Part shown: piece after piece, positions 48,879-59,889 of the stretch
How positions within the stretch are numbered: position 1 is the stretch's first letter
Layout: the number at the start of each line of letters is the position of its first letter
Source: Warburgia ugandensis
Lineage: Eukaryota > Streptophyta > Magnoliopsida > Canellales > Canellaceae
Reading direction: 5' to 3'
Length of the DNA: 64,000 nucleotides
Assembly (NCBI GenBank): GCA_035236585.1
Contig: CP141135.1
Coordinates: forward strand, 74,253,057-74,317,056
Notes under the pieces: generated by a model
What the model saw: the letters and a program-made list of their open reading frames with translations, nothing else
Databases searched by the model: none
Told to the model about the DNA's origin: nothing
Position numbers and translations under genes: made by a program

Positions 48879-51800
48879 TCACCATCCCTTCAGAACTGGA
48901 CCAGCTGCAGTCCTCGAGCAGCCAACCGCTTGATCAAAGGATCCCCGCCCGTTGAGCAGCTGGGAAGAATAGGAACCACTTTTCTTTAGTGTATCTGGCA
49001 GCTCCTTGCTTGAACTGGCTTTCATGGACATGTGCTTCTTGAGCCGATTCCTGTTTAGTATGAGCATGCTGCTGCGTGTTTGAGTGTTCAACGCTCCTTC
49101 TACACAGTCACCTACCTGTCCACAGCCCCAAGCTCTTGATGGTCCATCCTCTCCAAGTGATTTGAACTTTTGGACTCCACTTCTGAGCCTGCAAACTGAA
49201 CGTTGTTCTGGAAAATTATCATCCACTGATCTTGAGCATAGTGGGCAAGGTGGATCGTGCTTTTGAGTCTTGGGGGTGGTCTGCTCAAGGCACTCTGCGT
49301 GATATACATGGCAGCATGAGAGTACTCCTGTTACCGGCATATCTCCACTCCGCACAATCCGCCGAGAACTCCATGGTGATCTCTGTGACAGCAACCTCTC
49401 ACACAATCCACATCTGGAAATTTCAGATAGATTATATGAAAAGCCCAATCTTTCAGGTTCAAAGTGCTCAGAAGCATCCGCAAAATCAATGCTGCTAGCA
49501 CTACTCCACCGAAACCCTTCTCTCTGAGTAGCACCACTCAAATCCGAAAACCCAGAAACAGACTGGCGTTCAGTAAGTGCCCAGATGGACTTTGTATCAG
49601 AATGTAGAGTGATGTTCTCATTGGGAATTGCCCTGTTGTTCGAAGTGCCAGTGAAGACTGACCTATGACCTACTTCCTCTGTGGCTTGGTTTGAAAAGGA
49701 GAGAGGATACACAGGTTTGGACATGAAAGAACAACGGCTGGAGAAGTTGCGATGTGATGTAACATGTGCCTTGGACATGTGCTCATATTCACTAGCATCT
49801 GAAAGAGATGAGGCAGATTCAACACTGTACGGGACTGCTGAAGTTCCCTGCAGAACATATACAACCTGTGTAAGTAAGTTTGATCACATTGGAAAAAGAG
49901 GAATTATAACTGATATCCCATCTCTTATTCTGATATCCCATCCCTCTTAAATGATAACCTTCGTCCATTGAGTCTTTCAGTTCCCAACAAGATCTTAACA
50001 GACAAGTTATGAAGTTCAAATTGTGGGGGACAAATATCTGCTCCAACAGAATAGCATAATGAAGGGCTACTATATTCCCAGGAATTTTATAGCCACGCAG
50101 AACTACAGGCAGCAGCATCGTTTCAAACAGCTTATCTGATAGCCCCTGCAGTGGATGGACTATGCCCCAAAGTCCACCCCTCTAAACAATCATGACCATC
50201 AAATTCAGATGCTAGTATATGGATGCTGAAAGAATAAAGAGCCGATGTTCCACATTAAGGAGAATATTCTGTGTTCTATGTTTAAAAGCACCTTATATAG
50301 TACTTTCAGGGACATTCCAACTAATGGGCCTCTTTAGAACAGCTGACCATTTAATGCGGTGATTTCCACCTCTACCATCATGTGCTACTTTTGTGGCTGG
50401 CCACCATATTACTCCTCAATAGCCAACAAAGTGCAGAATGAAAAAGGAAAATACCTCCATAGGACATGTTGAAGTTGAAGACCCGAAAGCTGGTTCTGGC
50501 AATGAAATGAAAAGATATTCAGATACAGTCAAATATAATTAATTAACAAAAAATGGTAAGACAGATTCTAGAAATTGAAACACGTCAAGGTATTACAAAT
50601 AAGAGACTGACAAGAGTAAGCTTTCAGTAGTTTCTTCCTTCCTACTTCCTTTTTTTTCTCTTTCCTTTCCCTAATTTACCGTAAATGAAGGAATTAATCA
50701 AAAAAGAAAGCACAGAACAAAGAGGGGCATCATCAGGCTCCTGAACAAAACAATGATAAGTGACCTTTCCAAAAGAAACAAATAATGAACCTATAATATC
50801 AATCCGCAACAATCTATCACTGACCTAAGAGAATCTTCACTTGCACAGCTGAAACAGCATATCCATCCTTGGTGTCATTTCCTTCTGTGGCATACTAAAA
50901 TCTAAAACAACAGTTCTAAGTATATATTTCATGGTCCTGGCAGTTACAGCATGCATTCTTCACCAAGGTTATGGAAGTGTTATTAGACCTGATTTACAGA
51001 AAGCAATACCAGGTCTTGTAAACGTTTAATATAGGAGTGGACCAGCCAATTGTGATCTTACATATTATGCTTTGATTCTCCTTCTCTACTCATTTTTCTT
51101 ACTCAACATAGTTTGCTGACTAGCATTAAGTGAGATATCTTTTATCTGTTCAGCCTAATTCAATGTAATATCTTCCATGGATCTAGCAATTTCTACTCCA
51201 ATGAAGTACTCAATTGCATATACTACCTCATTTTCAACCTTTTCTCTGACAAAGTGGTAATCAAGCTCAATTCATTTGGTTGTGGTATTGAGAACATGAT
51301 TCTATTGCAAATACACTCTTTAAGAAGAGGGATGAACACTTAATAACCTTTAAAAATGAACGTCATAAAAGCCAAATAGACTTTTTCTACTTAAGAATAA
51401 TGAACGATCTATGTGTAAGGATTGTAAGGTGATACCCGGTGAGAGTTTAACCTCACAACATAGGTTAATGGTTATGGATATCTATATCAAAAGATGGAGA
51501 AAAAGAACTGAACTTAATACACATTCAAAAACTAAGTGGTGGAACTTTAAAAGAGAGAAAATAACCATATTCAAAAATAAGTTGATGGTAGAAGGAAATT
51601 GGAACTATAAAACAGAAGTAAATACCATGTGGACTAATATGACTAAGTCCATTAAGAAAGTGGCAAAAGATGTCTTAGGAGTATCTAAAGGTAAAAGGCT
51701 ATTAGCAAAGGAAACATGGTGGTGGAGTGAAACAGTGCAAAAAGTTATTAAAGAAAAAAGGATGCGCTTTAAAGCATGGCAGAAGATTAGAAATAATGAA

Positions 51801-54800
51801 AACTATGAACAATATAAGAATGCTAAAAAGGTAGCTAAGAGAATAGTAAGTGGGGCTAAACTTAAAGCATATGATGAGCTCTACAATAGACTAGGAACAA
51901 GAGAAGGTGAGAAAGATGTGTTTAAACTTGCAAAAGTAAGAGAACAGAAGGGTAAGGACTTAGATCATGTTAGGTGTATTAGCAGCGATGATCAAAGAGT
52001 ATTAGTCAAAGATGATGAGATCAAACAAAGGTGGGAAACATACTTTCAAAAAATTTTAAATGACAATAGCTCTGAGAATATAGGGATTGAAAATACTATA
52101 AATCTAAATAACATTGGCTATTATAGATATGAACGTAAGATTAGAATACCTTAAGTAAAAAAGGCCTTGAAAAAGACGAAATCAGGAAAGGCCATGGGGC
52201 CTAATGATATACCAACAGAGGTTTGGAAGAATATGGGAGATATTGGGGTAGTTTGGTTGACTAGGTTGTTTAACACGATTATAAAATCAAAAAAAATGCT
52301 GAATGAGTGGAGGAAAAGCTCTATTGTACCAATTAATAAGAATAAAGGAGACATACAGAGCTGCACTAATTATCAAAGGATCAAACTTATGAGCCACACT
52401 ATGAAACTTTTTGAAAGAGTGATTGAGAAGAGGCTACGACATGAAACAAGTATATCAAAGAACCAGTTTGGTTTCATGCCTTGGAGGTCTACCATGGAAG
52501 CTATTTTCTTACTAAGACAATTAGTAGAAAAATATAGGGAGAGGAGGAAAAACCTCCACATGGTTTTTATCGACTTAGAGAAAGCTTATGATAGAGTTCC
52601 TAGAGAGTTAATATGAAGGTTGTTGGGTGGTAAAGGGGTTTCTCAGGGATATACAAACATAATTAAAGATATGTATGAGGGAGCAGTAACAAATGTTAAG
52701 ACCACTAGTAGCGTGACTGGTGATTTTCCTGTCACTATAGGATTTGCACCAAGGATCGGCATTGAGTCCATATGTAACAAATGTTAAGACCACTAGTAGC
52801 TTGACTGGTGATTTTTCTGTCACTATAGGATTGCACCAAGGATCGGCATTGAGTCCATACCTTTTCACATTGGTTATGGATGAGTTAACAAAACATCTGC
52901 ACGAGGAGATTCCTTGGTGCATGCTATTTGCAGATGATATAGTCTTACTTGATGAGACAAGGAAGGGTGTAAATATAAAGCTAGAGTTATGAAGAGAAGC
53001 ATTAGAATCTGAAGGATTTAAAATTAGCTGAACTCAGACAGAATATATGGAATGTAATTTTAGCAAGGAGAGTAAGAGTAGAACACCAGTCAAGATTGAT
53101 AACCAAGAAGTCCACGTTAAAGACCACTTTCGATACTTGGGATCAATGATTCATGAGAGCGGAGAGTTGAGACAGAGATTACCTAGAGAATCCAAGCGGG
53201 TTGGAACAAATGGAGATGTGCATCTGGAATTTTGTGTGATCAACAAGTGTCACTCAAACTAAAAGAAAATTTTTATAGGATGGCAATAAGGCCGGCCATT
53301 ATCTATGGATCAGAGTGTTGGGCAATTAAGGAACATCATACTCATAGGATGAGCATCGTAGAAATGAGGATGCTGAGATGGATGAGTGGTAAGACAAGAA
53401 AGGATAGAATTAGAAATGAAAATATTCAAGGAAATTTCGGGATAGCTCCAATAGGTAACAAGATGAGGGAGACTAGACTTAGATAGTTTGGACATGTTCA
53501 AAGGAAACCAACAACAACACTGGTTAGAAGAAGTGAGGCAATACAAGTAGAAGGTTCTAAAAGGGCAAGGGGAAGGCCCAAAAGAACGTGGATAAAAGTG
53601 GTGAGGAAAGATTTAAAAACGTTGGGACTAAATGAAGCCATGGTATTTAATAGAGTGGAATGGAGGAATAAGATTCATGTGGCCGACCCCTAATTGGGAT
53701 AAGGTCTTGATGATGATGATGATGATGATAACATAACCAATCAATGATCTTAAGCAATCATGTTCACCTGCTCAGCTACAACTATTTTTCCTCACCTTAC
53801 CACTGCCTGTCATCTACCCTTACAACAGCCTATAATCAGCTCGTGCAGTGCACCAGCACATTGCAAGTGTGGTGCATTGAGAATATTGCAACATTTTGTA
53901 CAATCCTTTACTTTGTGTTCTTCAACCACTTTCTTTTTTAGTTTTGAGTTAGATATCTTAGACTGTTCAGAAGGTCAAAGGATATTATTGTTTTTGCATC
54001 AGTGTCATTTCTTCCTTTGTCCTAGCAATTTCTTTCCCAATGAAGTCAAATCCTCAGGAATCCTTCATGTCAATATCATAAACATAACAATACAAGGACC
54101 ATGCAGTGTATCTAAGAAGTAGGAGTTGTCTCATTTGTTATGCTTGTATTATTTCCTCTGAAAAGTCTAACATGACCTCTTAAACCAGGCTCAGGAGCCT
54201 ATACTAATCCATATATGATTTGCAATGCCAATTCCCTGGTTCACAGAATTAATCATTTCTTCCTTGGTTCTAGCAATTTCTAACCCAGTCAAGTCAATTT
54301 TCCTGAGTCCTTCACATCAATATACTCACATATCAATATAAGAATCATAAATGCAGCAGTATATATAATAAGTAGGGACTTTAATCCATATAGTGCTTTA
54401 CAAAGTCAAGACTCTGATTGACAGAATTAAATAAAAAAGAAGGGGCAGCCAGGTGCAGGAAGCTCCCGCACATGCAGGGTCCAGTGAAGGGGCAGACCAC
54501 TAGGGTCTATAGTACAAGGGCATTGTGCTAGCTTCAGCCCCTTAGATTGTTTAACATAGACTGTCAACATAATACTGGTGCTTCTCCTAAGGTTGCATGA
54601 TACTGTTGCTGTCAACACCAATGACCAATATAAATAAGACAGCAATTGCAGAAACAAGATCTGTAGAATTTGGAACAGGAGTCACAGATGTCTCCCCTTA
54701 GTTCACACCCAATGTGGGAAGATCATAAACACATCCCTCAAAATCTCATGATTCAGATCAACTATAGAATTGAAGGTCTCATCATAGTTGGGACCAGAGC

Positions 54801-57231
54801 CTTCACCAAACCGTTTACTTTTTCTCTTCTTTTTTTCTTTTTTGGGTTGAAAAGCTTGGATTGAACCTTGAGCTACAGGGCCAATGCAATTGCCATATAC
54901 CTGCTGTAGACATCTTTGTTTCTGCTTCATTTAGTATACCAAACTTTCAACCACACTTCAACCTGCCATGCTATTTGTAACTTCTCATCTATATGGTGAA
55001 TGACATACAAGAGTAAATTTTCTGAAGAAGGATAGCCATCACTTTATATGACTAACTAGGCCGAACTGTATGTTAGACAATTCATCCTCTCAACCAGAAT
55101 TATTTTCAAAAAGATAAACTACATGGGATCCCCCATTCACGTAAGGACCATTGTAAAACGATCCGACTATGAAAATTTTGTGAGCTGCTCTGCGGGTAAG
55201 CCATGCATAAAAAATCACCCTATTACCTTTTGACTTGATGTATCTGGAAGAGGATCTTACAAAAAGAGTTTGGCCAAGAATATTTGGGTCATCCTCCCAA
55301 TTCACAGTTTATATTCAAGGAATTGCCTCATCATTACACTGAAAGTGCCTCTAGAATACCCCCATGGACATTTGTCAATGCTCCACATCCAAATAACACA
55401 CTCCGAGTACTGTTCAATCACAAGTGGCCACTAAATCATTGAGGAAAATGGTAGCCAATTGAAGTTGCAATGCAACTTCTCCATTAGTTGAGTAACTCTT
55501 ACTGGATGTGACAGAGAAGCCAATCTAGCTGCTCATGATCACTAATTATTTCCCCAAACCCAATTGGACTAGAACCCTGAACCAGCTTATCAAACTTTAG
55601 CTTCAAAGACCAAAAGAAGCAGCCTCCTTACCAGAAATACTTCTATGCATGTCTTCCAACTCTTTATTATCTCCTAAACAAAGGAAGAAATTTACGTAGG
55701 TGCTTTGAGTTTTGTTTTCAACTAATGATATGAACAATGAAAGGGAACATACTTCCAATTCCTCCCCATTTCCGTGCCACCATACCTTCAAACATGATTA
55801 ATATGGGTACTTCTAACATATAGAGAGCTGAACACTCATAGTCTGCTCATGTTAGGACATAAGCAAATATTCATCACTTATTGAAGAAGCTAAATACTTG
55901 AAAAATTAGAAGATCATAACATCTTCTAGATCTTGTCTGATACCTTGGTAAATCAATGGCATTCTTTAGTTTCTTCTTCTATCAACCACTAAGTATTCCT
56001 TCGCAAAGGAAGAAAAGGCAATCACATTAATGTCCACTGCTATGCCAACTTCAAATTGCTCTGCCTCAAACTGCATTTCCATTGGTGAAAAGGCAAGACT
56101 TGTAATTCACAATAGAACATACGTACCCAAACTGGCAGCATTATGGGCCATTTCTACTCCCATCTTTATGGACAAATGCTTTAATTTTGTACAATAAGGT
56201 TTTCAAAAGTTGTTCTCTGCTGTCCATGAGAAAAAAGAAAAAAAACAAAAAGAAGCAGCTCTAAGTTTTCACTCAACATACTAATAGCTCCTTCCATTTG
56301 ATACCTGTGAGTTCTTTGTTCAATATGCAACAAAGCTTCAGCAACTTAGGACATTTGCATTAGAATGTCTAATAGAATAAGAAACATATAAAAGAGCTGC
56401 TATATTCCTTCCAGTCTTTGCTTCTTCCAAAGCAAATGAGTTTCTTCAGATTATCTATCAATTTTCTTTTTATTTTGTCCTATCAACATCTAACCTGGAC
56501 TATGCTTTAGCTCTTTTTTTTTAATATGAGAAAGTTGCTTATCCCGTTACCCTCAACTGAAGGATTGTTCTTAGCTCAATTTCATAACAGACAGTCAAAA
56601 AAGACAGTAACTTTTACCGTCATAAAAATAGCTACAAGATTTGCTGCAACAAGATTCAAATTTACCTGCCCTTCCATTCATACTCCATATAGTCAAAGAA
56701 AAAGTATGGCCCGACACAAAAAACTTAAATACAACAACGGAGCTAGTATCATATACGCATAATAAATCAATGACTAAATAAAAGAAAAGAAAAGAATTTC
56801 GAACTTCTTACAGAAAAACTTCAACATTGTGATGTTATACCTCTCACTGCAGCCAAAACATACTCATTGATATTGACTCCCTGAGTTGGTGGCAGTGTCC
56901 ATTGTTGAGTCTGGAAACTATCAGATGGACTGCTGAAATATGAAATGACACCATCAGATTCAGAATGGTGATGATTGGGTAACTGTTCAGATCTCACCCA
57001 ACTCCTGCTATCTTTACTGTTTGAAGAGAGAGAAGATCCATGCAGCTGATCACCACCATGTGATTCATAAGGTAACACTTCAGGTTGGAACCTGTGATCC
57101 CATCTTCGTGATAGAGGAGGTGAGAAGCTCGTGTTAGTTTGCCAGTAAGGCTCATTGGGTCCCATGGACCACTCTCTGCTGGCTGTAGTGGACCCATGTG
57201 GCCTTGCAGCCACACAGCAAAAGGACCCCGT
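48879..57231 (-). CDS. RING-H2 finger protein with MGS-x-CC-type N-terminus (probable E3 ubiquitin ligase)
   Basis: Three coding exons on the minus strand, 57231-56841, 50495-50455 and 49847-48879, join in frame to 466 residues. The N-terminus reads GSFCCVAARPHGSTTASREW, then EPYWQTNTSFSPPLSRRWD, matching a plant family that, as I recall it, begins MGSxCCVAARPHGS, an acylation (myristoyl/palmitoyl) signature. A C-terminal RING lies at about residues 290-348: CGLC, then CCHVYHAEC, then CPLC, with spacing C-x2-C...C-x-H-x2-H-x2-C...C-x2-C. Such proteins are expected to recruit E2 enzymes; substrates are unknown. Oddity: at the expected initiator this sequence has ACG (57231-57229) in strong context (AAGACGG), no in-frame AUG precedes it before a stop at 57279-57277, and the next in-frame AUG is about 30 codons inside. 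Intron 50496-56840 holds an antisense LINE and a SINE. Confidence 0.85.
51400..53733 (+). mobile_element. RTE-clade LINE, 5'-truncated and decayed, antisense in the RING-gene intron
   Basis: The frame opens at the end of the endonuclease (CKDCKVIPGESLTSQHRLMV, IKRWRK) and passes through a linker (KTKWWNFKREK). Reverse transcriptase motifs follow: KSGKAMGPNDIPTEVWK, SCTNYQRIKLMSHTMKLFER, KNQFGFMPWRSTMEAI, VFIDLEKAYDRVPRELI (motif A), GLHQGSALSPYLF (B), MLFADDIVLLDET (C), HFRYLGSMIHESG. It ends GRPKRTWIKVVRKDLK, then ggccgacccctaattgggat and a GAT microsatellite tail (53708-53730), typical of RTE. Stops at 52152-52154, 52614-52616 and 53484-53486, small frame changes and an internal 88-bp duplication show that it is dead. 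Much of the endonuclease is missing. No clear target duplication was found. Confidence 0.9.
52686..52860 (+). repeat. 88-bp tandem duplication inside the LINE reverse transcriptase
   Basis: gtaacaaatgttaagaccac at 52686 recurs at 52774. The first unit is 88 bp, the second 87, differing at a few bases. It duplicates the stretch leading into RT motif B (TSSLTGDFSVTIGLHQGSAL), and so arose after or during insertion of this copy. Confidence 0.93.
53735..56820. other. Remainder of the large RING-gene intron
   Basis: About 3 kb of intron. It contains the diverged Au SINE copy E at 54434-54545 and otherwise AT-rich text with loosely repeated phrases (cagcctaattcaatg, tttctttcccaatgaagtca). No coding exon recognised. 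Confidence 0.5.
54434..54545 (-). mobile_element. Au SINE (copy E), internally deleted
   Basis: Minus-oriented Au SINE. The 3' part is clear (ggggcagccaggtgcaggaa, gtccagtgaaggggcagacc, gggtctatagtac) and is followed directly by cattgtgctagcttc, a diverged copy of the tRNA-like end (cattgcgccaaggttcc). About 80 bp of the middle is absent. Confidence 0.65.
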
Positions 57232-57816
57232 CTTAGCTATGTTTTTCAGAACCTTCTTAAAATACAATACTTGCTTTTAACCCTTTAAAAGTTACACAGC
57301 TTTGAGACATATATTCTTTGTCTCAAAGTGAATCATCCGATCTCCCACAAACATGCATAGATATAGAAGCTATCCTACAAGTAGCTTGGCCAATGTAATT
57401 GAGTAAACAATATTATATCAGGTTCTCCAGAATCTGACATATACTGTGCCGTAATAAACTATGAAACTAGGAATGGTTACACCGGGCAAAAAGTTACATG
57501 AGAAATCAATTGTCCATCTCCTCAGACCAGAGCACAGTGTGATATGACCATCATCACTTGATATTAAATCCCAAGTGCATGTTGCAAAGTTAAGGAAACA
57601 AATTCTTCTACCAGATTCCTTGAGGACGTCATTAACACACTAATGAAATTATTATTCTGCATCAACAAAGAAATACAGAGTAAAGTATTAGGCAGCAGAC
57701 ACACCAAACACAGGAACTAACAAACGTCAAACTCAATGGCATCAAAAAAATTAGGACCATTAATCAATAGAAAGGACTTTATAGAGAAGATGGCCATTAG
57801 ATAAAATAAGAGAATA

Positions 57817-57992
57817 AAAAAGTCAGCCCGGTACACAAAGCTCCCACATATGCGGAGTCCGGGGAAGGGACGGACCACAATGGGTCTATAGTACACAGCC
57901 TTACCTTGCATTTTTGCAAGAGGCTGTTTCCACACCCCATGAGCTCCAGTTAACACGGCAACAACTCACCATTGCACCAAGGTTCCCCTTCT
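57817..57992 (-). mobile_element. Au SINE (copy C), 18-bp target duplication
   Basis: Full-length, minus-oriented: head ccttggtgcaatggtgagtt (minus), core gaaacagcctcttgcaaaaa, and end ggtaccgggctgac. Flanked by agataaaataagagaata (57799-57816) and agataaaagaagagaata (57993-58010), one mismatch. Lies in the leader intron of the RING gene, in the same sense as that transcript. Confidence 0.92.
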
Positions 57993-58694
57993 AGATAAAA
58001 GAAGAGAATACAAAACAACATCCCATTTCCAAAAAAGGAAAATAAAACTAACTCTAGGAGTGAAAATACTAGTCCAAAATCCAAATCAAGGTAATGTTTC
58101 AAGACAATCCAAAAATCAGTACGACGGCCGAGAAATTATGACTATGCACTGATGACGCTAGAATGGCTTCTAAGTAAACCACATAAAATCCATGAAACAA
58201 CCAAAAGTTTAAACAGAGTATCAAGAGAAAAAAACGAAAGAATACTAGTTCTCCATATTGAAACAAAGATTCCTTTCACAAAAAGCAGGAGACTGTAGAA
58301 GTGAAAAGGATTACACTAAAAGCCTAAAGATTGTGCCAATCCAAAACCTAAAATGTCTCAACAATCTTAAACCAACAAAGTTAATGATGCATGGATGTAT
58401 ACAGACTAGAATAGCGAAAAAACAACAAAATCCTCAATCATAGCAGTGCATAATATCAGAAAAAGGAAGTACAGTACAAGCAAAACCCAAAACTGTAAGT
58501 TCATGTACTAAAAACAGAAATCTACAGGAGGGGGAAGCACAGAAACAAGGAAATCTAATGAAAAGTACTGATGCTGATTCTCAAATTAAGGAGGTTTATC
58601 TCAATAAGACATGAAGATTAAAAGAACAAAAAAAGGAAAGAAAGGGTAACTAACCAATCTTTATATCTAAAATCTTATTCAAGACAACGGGCAG

Positions 58695-58872
58695 AAGGGG
58701 AGCCTTGGCACAACGGTAGAGTTGTCATCGTGTGACCTTGAGGTCATTTGTTCAAAGCATGGAAACAGCCTCTTGCAAAATGAAAGGTAAGGCTGCACAC
58801 TATTGACCCTTGTGGTCCATCCTTTCCCTGAACCTCGCATACGTGGGAGCTTCATGCAGCAGGGTGGGGGAA
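58695..58872 (+). mobile_element. Au SINE (copy D), 14-bp exact target duplication
   Basis: Full-length, plus-oriented: tRNA-like head agccttggcacaacggtaga with B-box ttgttcaaagc, core gaaacagcctcttgca, then aaggctgcacactattgacc, and the gcttcatgcagcagggtggg end. Flanked exactly by aagacaacgggcag at 58681-58694 and 58873-58886. It is inverted relative to copy C, about 700 bp away. Confidence 0.93.
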
Positions 58873-59788
58873 AAGACAACGGGCAGTAAATGTCCAAAAA
58901 AAACAACACTAGGCCCATGATATGAACACCTACAGAAGCAGTTGAACACAAATAACAACAAAAGCAATCTGAACCAAACATCTATACGTAAAATTAAAAG
59001 AAAAATAACACAGCAACCAAACGAACCACTAAAATCAGAGAATTAAGAATAGTCATGCAAGAAAAAAAATGGAGAATACGCTAAGACCAATCTAATATTA
59101 GCCAAGCTATATAAAACTTTAATAACAAAGAATTCATAAACTGCAACAACTTAGGCTAAAAATGCCCGTATGCATAAGACTCCGATACTCAACAAGACTG
59201 CATCAAAGCCTCAAATCATCCACAACTGTCAGACAATCATAATCTACAACAAGTAGAGCAAATCCAAACCATAGCTTTATAATCAAACAACAGCACAGTG
59301 CCACAGGGCTCCACAGTTATCAACATAATACAATTCAAGCATAGCATTGAAACCAGACCGCCAAAATGATTACCAACTGATAACAAAACCATTTAAGAGG
59401 AGAGTGTCAGCATGGAAACACACACAGAGACCAAAAAACAGGGCCAAAACCCGAAATTCATTCATAAAAATCGAAGCTTTTTACTGACAGAGCAAACTAA
59501 AAACTCAAATTCATCCAGATAGGACATAGCGAGGATCAAAGGAACAGCTTTATCAGAAAAAACACATACGTAAACCAACAAAGACCCCAAATTCCGATGA
59601 GAAAACCAATTTCATATCACATGAAGCAAACCCCATACCTAGTTTCTGATAAAAACTGAACTGCAGTCAGATAAAATGGAAGCATGCAACTAAACAGCTC
59701 CAACAAAAACACTTCCTGCAAACACAGGAATTTGGAAGAGAATGGAAAAGAAGACGGGAAGAAGAAGAGAGGAGAGAAGGAACTTACG

Positions 59789-59880
59789 GAGAAGCGACTG
59801 TAAAACGCCTCGCAGAGCGAATTCCACTGTGAAATGGACTGGAAAACCAGCAAACCCTAGTTTAGTTTGAGAGAGAGAGT
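59789..59880 (-). other. Probable leader exon and promoter-proximal region of the RING gene
   Basis: On the minus strand a (CT)n-rich tract (59865-59877) is followed by aaactaaactagggtttgct, a common plant leader phrase, and then a consensus donor at 59788/59787. No ATG in this exon joins in frame to the coding exon by any acceptor I could see. Confidence 0.45.
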
Positions 59881-59889
59881 AATGTGGTT

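Larger units (their letters stand above)
57280..59787 (-). other. Probable 5' leader intron of the RING gene
   Basis: A consensus donor (CTTCTCC|GTAAGT on minus) ends a likely leader exon at 59788. The coding exon begins about 2.5 kb further on. The acceptor could not be fixed: candidates ending in AAG or TAG lie within 57232-57280. Two Au SINEs in opposite orientation (57817-57992 and 58695-58872) lie inside. A further small coding exon hidden here cannot be excluded and would change the start of the protein. Confidence 0.5.

Noticed and set aside
58695-58770. tRNA-like sequence
   Set aside because: It is the Pol III head of an Au SINE: mutated B-box, no full cloverleaf, and followed by the SINE body and target duplication.
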